Assembly: GCA_011033025.1 (NCBI GenBank)
Contig: WFMF01000168.1
Coordinates: forward strand, 248,001-312,000
Direction: 5' to 3'
Origin: Beroe forskalii
Lineage: Eukaryota; Ctenophora; Nuda; Beroida; Beroidae
Length of the DNA stretch: 64,000 nt
Part shown: positions 1 through 15,665 of the stretch, in pieces
Position numbering within the stretch: the stretch's first letter is position 1
How the letters are laid out: each line of letters opens with the position of its first letter
The notes under the pieces: model-generated
Told to the model about the DNA's origin: nothing
The model's database searches: none
Seen by the model: only the letters and a program-made list of their open reading frames with translations
Made by a program: the position numbers and the translations under genes

Positions 1-52
1 AGCTAGATCAGTAAAATTAATCTAAGTAACTCACGCGCACACCGCTCCCCAG

Positions 53-4424
<4,372 letters not shown>

Positions 4425-4469
4425 CTCTGATATATTACTTTTACAGCTTTAATTAAGATAATCATTGTA

Positions 4470-4475
4470 AATAAA
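4470..4475 (+). promoter_or_regulatory. Polyadenylation signal AATAAA
   Basis: An AATAAA hexamer lies 46 bases after the stop codon of the Fes/Fer-like kinase, in AT-rich sequence typical of a 3' UTR. The position suits a very short 3' UTR; later alternatives are possible. Confidence 0.5.
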
Positions 4476-5328
4476 TGATATTTGATTTACTTACAAGAAT
4501 ACTATGAAATATAGATCAGTGATTTACTTTCAAAAAGTGTTTTATATTAAAGAAACCTTTATTAACTTTACGTGACATGATTTGTTTTTACTCGTATAAT
4601 TTTTACCGTAAATGTCCTATGCTGCTTGTTTTGTGATGCGTATTTATTATATCTTTTTGAAATTTTGTTAAGTTTTTGTTGTAAGTGCACGTGGTTTTAT
4701 GTTCAGTGAATGTGTGCCAGAGTTTGAAATGGTGATATGATATCTGACCGGAGGTTATTTTTGTGAATCTAGGTTAATGTTTCAAAGATATGTTTTTGAG
4801 CTTTTTAAATTAACACACGACTGCATAGTAACTTTTATCTCTTTTATAATAAGGCTGTTAATTATGTTTGTTGTTTATACACTTTGATAAAGGAATCATA
4901 TTGTTTACTCTGACTCAATTCAGACAAATACTCGTGTAATTTAGATACAGTTAGATAGTTTCCTTTCATCAAATTTAACGTATTAGATCATAGTCATGTT
5001 TGGCCAATCAACCGAAAACACTTTTACCTGACATCATTTTGTGACATTTTTCTGAATTCTGGAAATTTTTGTCCACAAGTCTGTAACGCGCTAAATCTTC
5101 TCCGCACGCTTCAAGCATTTGTTGAACGCGCGTTCTTGTTAACAGTTGTGTAGAAATAAGGTGCGTACAACGTTTCATGCACGGAAAATTTTAAGAATTT
5201 GCATGCTTCTTCAATTACGTATTATTTGCATCATTAATTGCCGTATCAAAACATTTATTGCTCTCAACCTTATACACTGCAACTATTACATGATCACTAA
5301 ATACGTAACGACTCCTCTATTTTATAGG
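4476..5328. other. Intergenic spacer between kinase and GCAT
   Basis: AT-rich DNA without a supported exon. It must hold the GCAT promoter and 5' UTR. The sequence TTTTATAG directly before the GCAT start codon could be the acceptor of a 5'-UTR intron. Confidence 0.5.
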
Positions 5329-8300
5329 ATGAAGTTTACATCAAGGGTTTGCTCACAAGCGGTCGCTTCTCTAAGGACAATTCTGGATGGGGAACTGAGT
5401 TCTATCAAGGCAGCAGGCACAGTAATTTAATTCTGATGTCAATATGCATTCGTTTTTATTCATTCTGTTAGCGGTACTAATTTTATGTTATTTCTGATTC
5501 CATTTTAAGGATTTATTTTCATTTTCATTCAAAATCATCAAGTTTCCCGCATTTTGAATCCCCTTTTATTAAACCTATTCAGGCACCTTTAAGAATGAGC
5601 GAGTAATAACTACGCCAATGGCACCGTTAATTGGAGTCACAACCAGTTCAGATAAGGTAAAACATGCTATTCTTCTGAATGAAGAGAATTTTTTGACCAA
5701 TGACCAATGTTATGATGCATTTAGTGAATTTAGCCGGAAATTCCCTTAATGAGGAAAGTTATTCCCACTTTAATTTTGTCTAATAAATCTGATAAAAATT
5801 CCTAGGTGCTGAATTTCTGTTCAAACAACTACCTCGGTCTATCATCACATCCTGAAGTTATAGAGGCAGGAATAAAAGCACTACAAGATTACGGCAATGG
5901 TCTCAGCTCAGTGCGATTCATTTGCGGTACTCAGGTATGTAAAGTAGATGAAATTTTAGTTGTGAATAGTAAATATAAAGACCTGAGTGGTTTCTATATT
6001 TTGTTTGGTGCAATGTCGCTAGGTTACTTTGATGATTTTAGAACTTAGAAGTGGCGTGCTATAGATAGAACATGAAGGAACATCTCCTTGACTTTTCATT
6101 TCATTTCTCTTACAGACGATACACAAAGAGTTAGAGGATGCTATATCAAGGTTTCACGGGACTGAAGATACTATACTTTACATCAGCTGCTTCGATGCCA
6201 ATGCTGGTGAGTATTTTTTTAGTTGGGACTTTTTATGACATCTCGCAAATAAATGGGAACATTTATACTATGTCCCGTTTAAGTTCGTAAATTTCAAGTA
6301 AACATTTTCATTCTGAGAAATTGACTTATGGACAAATGACTCACGTCAATTCAGAGCAAAATGATGAACATTTATGGTAAATCAACTTCTATAACTGTTG
6401 CTAACTCAAAACTATCACCTCAACTTAAGACGTCAAAAGAGCAAAATTACCCCTTTATTCTGTGAATCCCTTCATTTTAGCTCGTTCCAGGAAAGTCATA
6501 GAGGTAAACAGCTATTGATTTCTATTGAAAATGTTTCTTTTGAGTGTCAGCCATAGCCAGAAATCAAAGGGAGTCAAATCTTGTGATAGGGGAGGCCATG
6601 ACGAAGATATGTTTCCTTGCTGCTCTCCTTGAATGCATGCCAATAATGGCTCGATTTTTGAGTGTTTGAGGTGTTCTGTGAATTGCATGAACCATGACGA
6701 CTTCAGCATGTGTTTCTACATCACCTGACGCAAAAACCGACAGATAATCATAGACCTGCCCATTTACCTTGTTGTGGGATCCATTTGTTTCGATTAAGGA
6801 AAATGAAGATTTTGAGGCTAAAAGCGCCTCAAACCACGTCTTAAATTGGTGTAAGCTGACTTCCAAGACGAACAGTGTCCCTGTTAAACGTTCGAAAATA
6901 TTGATGCCAATTCTGGGATATCCTATGACTGTAGAACCATGATTTGTCGGAAACAAACCAAGGGTAACATGCGCTTTTCTCTAAGCACACCCCTACAGGC
7001 TGCGAACTAGGCCTTCCTATGCATTTCAATCAGATTTAAACTTTTTGCCTCATGGGCTTCCAAATTCTCTGACAAACAATCGTGGCAAATTTTCAGCTTC
7101 AATAAATGATGTTTGGTTGATGTTTTTTTGAAACACATGAGCTGGTTTTATTTGAAATGAAGTTTGCACGCTTTCCACCTCCAGCTTCTTTGATCGATGA
7201 TTCCCGTCGTTTCCGCTGTCATGAGCAGTTCCATGGTCACAGAATTTTCGTTGATACACTGGAGAGTACCAAGGGTAGGTAAAATTTTGGTGTGGTATCC
7301 AGGTTGCTTCCTGGATGACCATTGATCAATTCAGTGATGACTTCAAATGTACGTTTCAATAACATGTATTTTTCAGTCAACGTGAAGAAATATGGACTCA
7401 AAACTTCTGAAAACCAAATCAGACTAAGATATGCCTAAATGTTCATCTATTTTCTCCAATCTACAGAACCATTTAGGGTTTTATCTCTATTATCAGAGTG
7501 TATTTCAAATTTACGAACTTAAACAGGACTGCAAAATTCGACCATTTTTCAATTATTGTCGTTGCTTTCAAACTAGTTCTTGTAATTCGGAATAAATGAA
7601 TTTGACATTGACGATGGTTTTTTGATACTGTAAGTTCTGTGTTGGATGTTCAATCTCCTCTGATGACTCATTACTTCATTATAGTCATTAACTAATATCA
7701 TTTCTGTATCGTGTTCAATGTATGATTCAATCGATGTCAGGAATTTTGAAATGTTACTGATTCTTAGTTCCCACTTGATTTCGGAATTCAATGAATCACG
7801 AGTGCTATCACAAGATAGTTTCTGACCTCTTTGAACCACCTATAGTTTCTCTGACCTCCCTGAACTAACACCTTCGATGCAAACGCTGGTATATTCGAGA
7901 CTCTGCTCACCCCTGAAGACGCGTGTTTCTCCGACCAACTGAATCATGCCTCTATTATTGACGGGATCAGACTTAGTAAAGCACAGAAACACCGCTACCT
8001 AAGCTTAAAGTTTGGGCCCACGGGTTATCTGTTGCCCAAATCACGAGCAAACGTTCGAGTGATAATTATATCGACCGAACAATATGAGAAGGCCGAATAT
8101 GAGAAGTCCTATCTGAAACGTCCATGGTAGAGAACCAACAACCCCGAATATATCCGGGGACTAACCCATAGTGACAGTACGAATTATATGTTTTAAAAGT
8201 ATAGGAGTTCTCCCTTGAGAATCCCACGAAAATATTGGTGAAATAGTATCAATACAGTATGACAGAAAGACGTCAAAGGGTCGGTCGAAAATTATAACTT

Positions 8301-11300
8301 ATATTGAAAACAATAAAAACTTTTGTTCAAACATCTGCTCAACTTTTGAAGTAATGCGATTCGTGCGATGTTATTTCAAAATGACTTGAAATCCACATAG
8401 CAGCTGCAAAACCACCACCAAAAAATTATAAACTATCAAACTTGTTTCCTTGTAATTCAGTTAAAAATTTGACAGTGACCAATCAGCGCGCGAGTTGACT
8501 GGTACCCCACACTCTGATTGGTCACTGTAAGTGTACCCCTCAGACCTGGAGTTTCTTGGCACTGCCCAAATTTTAATTGACCAATCAGACATGAGTCAAT
8601 GTTAACACACCTGTCTATCCCTCAGATCTGGAGTCTCAGCTGGCAGCGAGCACTGCCCGCACTAAGATGGTAGTGACACTGACGAATCAGCGCGCGAGTT
8701 ACCTCACTTACTGATTAGTGATTGGTCAATGTAACGAATTACGTCACTCCCTCAGATCTAACACACTCCTCCCTCTCAGACCTGGAGTCTCAGCTGACAG
8801 CGAGCACTGCCCGCACTAAGATGGTAGTGACTGACGGAGTGTTTAGTATGGACGGAACAATAGCGCCCCTACCGGAGATATGTGAAGTGGCAGACAGACA
8901 CGATGCTCTGGTGTTCATTGACGAGTGTCATGCAACAGGATTCCTAGGAGCGACAGGTTGGCCCGTGCACTATACAGCATTGTTTTTTTATTTCAAAATT
9001 CAAATTTTACATGAAATATATTTTACAATGTCATCCAGGTTAAAATATTCTGTCATTCCTACTTAACCAAAATAGCTGTATGTATGTTGCTGTATGTATG
9101 TTGCTCAGTTTTTTAATGTTACTTACCCACGTAGAACCCCTACCAGAGGATGGGTATATAATAAACTCGGTTGCTAGTACGTTGCCATACTTATGTTGCT
9201 TATCACCCTTCAGGAGCGACAGGAAGAGGCACCCCTGAGCTGACAGGAGTGGGTGACAGAGTACACATTATCAACAGTACGCTGGGTAAAGCCCTGGGTG
9301 GGGCCTGCGGGGGATATACTACTGGGCCCAAACAGGTGAAATTGAGAAGTGTGACTTGCAATCTGCCAATATTATATCACGCGATTTTGCAGTTCAAGCC
9401 CTGTAAATGTGCGAAAGTGGAGAATTTTACTGACTGATGGATGATATGAAACTGAACCAAGATACCATGAATAACACCTCACTTTGGCTATTTCCACATA
9501 TGTCGCAATAGCACTCGGTCTGTACCCCTCAGTTTCACTTTCCTTTTCTCCCAGGTGATAGACATCCTCCGACAGAGATCCCGACCCTATCTCTTCAGTA
9601 ACACAATGCCTCCTGCCGTGGTAGGGGCCTCTATCAAGGTGTTCCAATTGCTGAGTGAGAGCTCAGAGCTACCTGATCTCGTGGATAGGAATACCAAACA
9701 TTTCAGGTTGGTTTTAGATAGGAACACTAAACACTTCAGGTGGGTGCTTTATGGATGGCCCCTGATTGCCCGTCTGACCCCTTAAAACTTGGTTTATAGG
9801 CCAGACACCGCCTGAAAACGAGAGGCTGAAAGATGCCCTGATCACCTAGCATCTTTCTCTCCCCCAGGACACGTATGAAGGGAATGACAGGTTTCCCTTG
9901 TTGTACGATAGCTCTGCTTCCATGGCTGACCCCTCAAGAGGGGATAACATGGTTTCCTAGTCCCTAAAGGTAATATTAAGCACTCATATTAAGTACTTTT
10001 TCTAGCCACGTTCCACAATGGCCTTCATTCGAAACACATGAATCCCAAACCTATCTTTTACTACTTCTTTAAGCTTGAGCTATTTCTTATGGCTTTTGGC
10101 CTTGCCCCAGTTACAGCCATGGCGGAAGATGAAAATTATTGTGGGGGCCGAATTTTGTGAATTTTTTTCAGTAAAAAATTTCAAATTTACCAAATTCAAT
10201 TATTCAATTATCCAATTAATGATTATGCCCTTAATGTCAACTCCTACACAAATAAGTTAGCATGAATGGTATGTGTGAGCAGAGTTTGCCAACTGTGGAG
10301 CCAAATTGCCCTTCTCTTGACCTCTTCCTGAAAATTACGAAAGGCCTGTCCGTTCCTGGCGAGTAATTTGATGCATTCCAGCTGCTCAATCAGGCATTCA
10401 GCTCGTTTGTGAGTCTTCTTCAAGTTGTCACTTATTGGGGCTTATTGGGGCAGATCTCATGAAATGGCTAACCTTCAACTTGCATTCCCAATGGAACTCT
10501 GAGCTATCCTTTCCTTTCTTTCAGTTGGAAAATCCAGAGTCAATGAATGTGGGGTCCCCCTTCTCAGAGAAGCTTGGCAAAGTTCTAGCAACTGCAAAGC
10601 GACAGATTTGGCAGAAAGCAGTGTGTGATGTTTTACAAAAAATCTAATCAACAGAATTCACCCAACCATTCACAGTGAAAGAAATGTTTTCTTTTGATTC
10701 TGCCATCAGTGTGGTAGGTACCTACTCAACTTGCTTAGTTGCTGACTTTTCAAAGTGATAGCGAAATGCAGGATTTGTCAAAAGATTGCAGCATTCAAGT
10801 GAACAGTGTTTTGCAAAGGTTCGTCATCTATGACAATTCGATCTGTTGGACGACGTTGAACTAGAAGGTGAAGAAGGTGCCAAAGTGGTGATAAGGAGGG
10901 TGTCAGTCGAAGGGGCTTTGAAAAACGCCCGTATATCGGCAGGCATGGCAGAGTTGCAGACGATCAAATTAACTGATATGAATTCGTACCTATATCAAGA
11001 ATGTTGGTCGCTGAGAGGGTTAATTCACTGTGAGAGTTGTATATTCTTATATTAGCAATTTCAACTGCTGTAATTGACAGCACATCATTGGCATGTTTTG
11101 ATAGGCACACCTTGAGCACCTTGAGACGGTTATCAAGCCGTTGGTTTCTGATAACTTGATTATTAAGATGGATTCTCAATTCCTACGTTTGTTTTTATTT
11201 CATCCCACAAATTGGTTTATCTGACGTTTCTTTATCACTGCGCAAGCTAATGTGACGATGTAGCTTAAAATAAAATGGTAACGTGGCCAATCTTTCCAAA

Positions 11301-11511
11301 TTAAAGCCCGCCATGCATGCCCAGTTACAGTTTCCTTCACTACTCTTTACATCTATCTATTTCTACACATACCAGTAGTCACTTAAACCTTCAATTATCG
11401 TCAGGGTTGGCTCGTATCCGAGTACAGATGTCAGCAGCCCACAGTATGGAGGAAATAGACCGGTGTGTGGACGCGTTCATTGAAGTGGGAAAGCAGAAGG
11501 GAGTCATATAA
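5329..11511 (+). CDS. GCAT: Glycine C-acetyltransferase (2-amino-3-ketobutyrate CoA ligase), split gene with one segment not found
   Basis: A PLP enzyme of the alpha-oxoamine synthase family that cleaves 2-amino-3-oxobutyrate with CoA to glycine and acetyl-CoA in mitochondrial threonine breakdown. Exons: 5329-5416, 5583-5656, 5806-5934, 6116-6206, about 7889-8023, 8780-8956, 9223-9335 (or from 9214), 9555-9706 (or to 9739), 9868-9890, and last exon 11405-11511. Family motifs: [70 protein letters not shown], and PLP lysine in [10 protein letters not shown], then RPYLFSN and [12 protein letters not shown] near the end. The start [16 protein letters not shown] is basic and fits a mitochondrial presequence. 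Oddities: exon 1 joins exon 2 in frame only with a GC-AG intron; the intron after 6206 has no AG where the frame needs it; the exon 5 donor is weak; about 44 residues between 9890 and 11405 were not found. It may be a working gene with unseen exons or a damaged copy. Confidence 0.85.
6269..7532 (-). mobile_element. Decayed Tc1/mariner-like DNA transposon in a GCAT intron
   Basis: Inverted termini are visible at about 6271-6300 and 7503-7532, sharing GTTTAAGTTCGTAAATTT. Between them, minus-strand reading frames broken by frameshifts and stops include [16 protein letters not shown], which resembles the conserved region before the last catalytic acid of mariner-type DDE transposases (usually SPDLTPxDFFLW). 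At about 1.26 kb the length fits a mariner-like element. No intact transposase remains. The target duplication is not clear. Confidence 0.6.
8472..8779 (+). repeat. Duplicated GCAT exon starts mixed with CCAAT/CGCG hairpins
   Basis: The start of the GCAT exon at 8780 (acceptor CTCAG, then ACCTGGAGTCTCAGCTG) has two earlier copies. One at about 8544-8570 is strongly degraded. One at about 8620-8680 matches the exon for nearly 58 bases up to ATGGTAGTGAC and then runs into a hairpin. Palindromes of the GACCAATCAGCGCGCGAG family lie at 8472-8528 and about 8684-8735, between the copies. Confidence 0.8.
8981..9068 (+). repeat. Dispersed repeat, inverted relative copy at 15533-15618
   Basis: A segment of about 88 bases with TTTATTTCAAAATTCAAATT and TTAAAATATTCTGTCATTCC recurs in reverse complement at 15533-15618, about 6.5 kb away. 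It lies in the GCAT intron right after the exon ending at 8956. Both copies are non-coding. This suggests a small interspersed element. Confidence 0.75.
9687..9745 (+). repeat. In-frame duplication of a GCAT exon end with its splice donor
   Basis: The exon end coding DRNTKHFR followed by donor CAG|GTTGG (ending 9706) is repeated 33 bases later with donor CAG|GTGGG (ending 9739). Both donors keep the same phase, so use of the second adds eleven residues ([11 protein letters not shown]) without a frameshift. Confidence 0.85.
9891..11404. other. Region where the missing GCAT segment should lie
   Basis: The protein lacks the stretch between GMTG (9890) and LARIRVQM (11407), which in the family carries the HPICPV-like and GFSYPVVP-like motifs. 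Reading all three plus frames here I found no match. A reading frame at 10435-10647 has no recognisable family and may be transposon debris. Confidence 0.4.
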
Positions 11512-14500
11512 TGGAAGAGACATTATGCCATACTAAATATGAGATATGATTGTGAATACCATATGTATGTGAAGATTGCAGTTTGTGTTTCTTCTTTTCA
11601 AAAGTTTCTAATTAGTTTAATTTATTATTTTTATTTGAAATTTCGAAAAAGTTTTGTATTTGTTTCAAAATATGTGATCGACGTTTAAGCTAGTGTGACC
11701 CTCTATACGACAGGACTGTACCAGACCCACCTGAACCATTTGTTAAAATTTAGACGTGTTTAAATTAAGAAATCTTTCCATAGGTGCATAGTCTAATTCA
11801 CCTATATTACTGTTTGTTTAGATTAACTGAAATGGCTGAAGTTTCAGATAGTTCTATTATATTCTCTTCTCGTTTTGTACTTCTACCTTTGTATTAAAAA
11901 CCTGTTTCATTGTCTTAATCATATTATGGCTCTGGATTTATAATCAATTGAAATACTATCACTGACTTGAAACGCAGAAAAAAGACTCGTATGATAAGGT
12001 ATAAAACTCAAAGAGTGCTAGATATACATGAATATGAGAAATATTGTCAGTAGGTGTCATTTGTAGGCGTTGCCAGACCCCCTCCATTAAGAATAATGGG
12101 TCTGATAACGTCTGACAAGGTATAATCAAACTTATCGATCTCAGGATCTAAGTATAAGACCATATCGCACTCATATCAAGAGTGGATGTAAAACAGGGAG
12201 TTGGAGCCACCAAAATGGCAAATTCCCCACAGAATAGCGTCATTTTTAAACGCCCTTTAAAACATTGTGCCCGATCTCCTTACTAATAGTCGTATTCACT
12301 GTCTAGGATTAAGGTTAGATAATAAATAAGGGATAAAATAATCTTGCAGTGGTACCAACCAGGTATGTTTACCAGTCTCTTGAGATAGCAGGGTCAATGG
12401 TCATGTATCAGCCGTCATGACCACTATCATAATATCATGGATGGGGTGGCTTTCATTTCACCCCGGAAGACACAGCTGTCATTTCTGGTGGAGAACATCC
12501 TCTGGGATAGCGTACATTTTGCTGATGCTCGCCTGGGGATTGTGGTGTGTAGGACAGGGGCCTGAGGGCATGCAACACTATTGCAGTGTTTTTACAGAAC
12601 TATGATTTGAGATTCCGCATCCCAGAATCTGATATTGAAAGGCACCACAATCATAATATGCTCTAATTTGATGTGTTTCCTTATGAAATTTCCAAGTTTT
12701 TGCACAACTTTAGTCCATTTATTGCCTGTCTGTTGATTAGATTGAGAGTTTCAGTAGCCCTCTGTTTATCAAATGCCTGCACTGTTTTAAACTCATGACG
12801 TATTCTCCTCAAAGCGTAATTCCTGAAAGTTTGGAAACTCATTAGCTGAACGGATCTCGAAATTATAGCGATTTGATAATTAGAAATCATTAATTGCACC
12901 CATATAGACATTGCTCTCAGCCACACGGCCATTGCTCTTAGCATGGTCTTAGAAACACATGCAATATGTACTCTCAAAAGAACATACTAATGCCATTCTC
13001 TGCTTGCTAGGAGTATCGGTATTGAAGATGTAAATTGAGCCGCCGTTATCGGGCCATACAATGCACTTCGTACCACAATACAATCGACTTGTATACAGGC
13101 TAAATCCATCGAGAGTAAATAAAATGTAAATAAATACAGAGTACCGCGGCGCGCAAAGATACTGTGCTCTTTCGCGCGTTCCAGTTTAGTACGATTTGCG
13201 TGATATTTTGGTACAAGTGGGCCACATCATGGCATATACACGTAAATATGACTTATAATGTTTTCTAATTTACACTAACTGTTATGCAACGCATTTTCCT
13301 AAGAACAAGAGAGTTCTGCAGAATTTTGAAGAGGAGTGCTGCCTGATTGTAAATTCAGTGAACATTTCAACCCACAAAACCTAGCTGTTATTTAAAATTA
13401 TAGATTCGCTATAACGCTATAACGTTTGATTTTGGCATCACGCCAGCATCCTTTAACCACATTTTCCATAATCCATTAACAGAGTACTCATGCTTTCTCA
13501 GACAAGAACAAAGATTCTGTAGATTAAAGGTTAACTTTGAGCGGAACTAGAGTCAGAGCCCTATATGGCATAAACTGGAAGGGAGTTCTATTGAAAACTT
13601 ATATTAAATAAGTGAGACATTTTGTTAACTGATACTTGGCAATTGTATGCGTTGAGAGTGACGTCATTATTTTCATTTTAAATATGAGTTGATGATGCAC
13701 TATCGACTATTGCTCTCTTTGGACCTATAGTTTTGATTTATCGACTTGTGTTACATTTGGTTCTTGAAAGCGATTCTAAAACCGGCAAATGCCTTGGAGT
13801 CAAAGATAAACGTTTTTAACCAAAAATTGCATTAAGATCCTTGCAATTGACAGGCAATAAAACGAATAGGTCCAATAGGACTCACTCATTTAAATGACCC
13901 ATTAAAGATTTGGGACAAGATTTTAAATACCTTATAGGAAAATACTTTATGCCTTGAAATACCCTACCTTAAAATACCTAACCTAAATAAATACCTTACC
14001 TTGAAATACCTTGAATTATTCAAATTTCCCAATTTTCTCACCTGAAGGTAGAATCAGAGAACCGCTGAGCGCCTCTTATCAGCTGTCTGTAGACTGATAA
14101 CACTTCGCCAGACATGATCAGCTCAGTTAGTGCAATAAGGTCAAATAATGGGTTAATATTATCGGCGCATTTCAGAATGATTCTCATTTCTCGAGTTCAA
14201 AACACTTCGTGTTACGAAGATTTCAGAATTCTCTTAACTTATTTAATCCTACCGGTAAAACGGTAAGGTAATACGCCGCTGAATTTAATTCACTGAGAAG
14301 ACTGGTATTTCATTCGCAAATGGCGATCGGACTAAATATTCATCCAGGAAATTTCGAATATTATTCAAACAAAATATAACTGTATTGTGCACAATTTCTA
14401 AGAAATCGATTGTATGTATTTAGATCTTTGCAATTCTGGGAAATTGAAAGAGTCAAGAAAACGCGGTATTTTACATGTGACAAAGTCAATACACTAATAG

Positions 14501-15140
14501 ATTACTGAGACTGTATTCATAGATCGGGTATCCACTGTCACAACTACATGGTACTGTAGCTTACATTATGTCGCTCGCTAGAACTTCAGAAATCTGTGAC
14601 GTCATTATTTACTTTACTAAATATAGGGTAAATTGGGTATCACCTTGATTTGGTCATTTAACAAATCATTGAAATCACAAGTCATAGCCAAACATGGACA
14701 TGGGTATCATCTCAATTTAATAGGCCATACAAATCCTCGAAATCAGAAATAGCAACGATGCCTTTGGGGAGGGAAGACACATTTGTTTACATCATAATAT
14801 TCTCTGGAAAGATTCCAAATCCCCATGTAAGGTTATGATATTCATTTTCCAAACCAGGAACAAACCTTCTTTGGTGCAGTCACCGACATTTTTACTTAAA
14901 AAGTAGTCGGATTGTTTAATGCCCAAATATGGGCATGTTGATAACCAAAAAATCGTTAGTTTGAGTGACGTCACACGAGTAGTTCTAGCGAGTGACCAAG
15001 TCTTCAACCATCTTCCACAAGGAATGTAATACTTATATCTCAAACATAGAGTGTCAGAGGACAGCCACCCGAGTCTAGTTATTCCTTATATGGAATAATT
15101 GAGGGTCACACACACGAGAAATAGGCGTGTGTGCAAACCG
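11512..15140. other. Gene-poor spacer
   Basis: AT-rich sequence holding the GCAT 3' UTR and beyond. No exon chain with consistent splice sites and family similarity was recognised on either strand. A run of short CCTTACCTTGAAATACC-like units occurs near 13960-14020. Confidence 0.5.
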
Positions 15141-15251
15141 TGTAACGGTTCGAACTACAGTTTTATGTGCACGGCGAAAGTTTGCGCGGCGTAAAGACAT
15201 ATAAATAACATGTCTTTACGCCGCGCACACAAAACTGCAGTTCGAACTGTC
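15141..15251. repeat. Strong hairpin (palindromic MITE-like element)
   Basis: An outer inverted repeat (GGTTCGAACTACAGTTTT against AAAACTGCAGTTCGAACT) encloses an inner one (CGCGGCGTAAAGACAT against ATGTCTTTACGCCGCG) with a loop of a few bases. The almost perfect pairing suggests a young foldback or MITE insertion. Confidence 0.75.
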
Positions 15252-15532
15252 ATCGTTATTTGTTATTTTCATATTTTGTGGTTTTTATTGGGGGTCACTG
15301 TCATCCAACACGTTTCATCATCGGCGACGCATCAGCTTTCCCACAGGTCCCTAAAACATTGACCACAGGTCCCTAAAAAATTTATTAATATTGTTATCAT
15401 TTATTTTATACCCTATTTATTGGTTGATGTTTTTGACGGGCCTCCCTGTAAAGCTGTAATAATGGTTAACGCTGTGTTGGGAGTTTAGCCCAGATTTTGC
15501 ACTTGATTCATATTTTCTGTGCTATTTTGGTT

Positions 15533-15618
15533 AAGTAGGTTAGTAGGAATGACAGAATATTTTAACCTGAATGACATTGTAAAATATATTTCATTCAAAA
15601 TTTGAATTTTGAAATAAA
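15533..15618 (-). repeat. Inverted copy of the dispersed repeat at 8981-9068
   Basis: The reverse complement of the element in the GCAT intron, with few differences. It is followed directly by a CCAAT/CGCG palindrome at 15621-15665. Confidence 0.75.
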
Positions 15619-15620
15619 AA

Positions 15621-15665
15621 ACCAATCAGCGTGCGAGTTGATCGTCAACTCGCGCGCTGATTGGT
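15621..15665. repeat. CCAAT/CGCG palindrome
   Basis: Begins ACCAATCAGCGTGCGAG and ends CTCGCGCGCTGATTGGT, forming a near-perfect hairpin around GTTGATCGTCAAC. Member of a family also seen at 8472, 8684, 17652, 22487 and 42271. Confidence 0.8.

Noticed and set aside
10435..10647. Possible missing GCAT exon
   Set aside because: The translation does not match the expected HPICPV or GFSYPVVP blocks and has no acceptor in the right phase.
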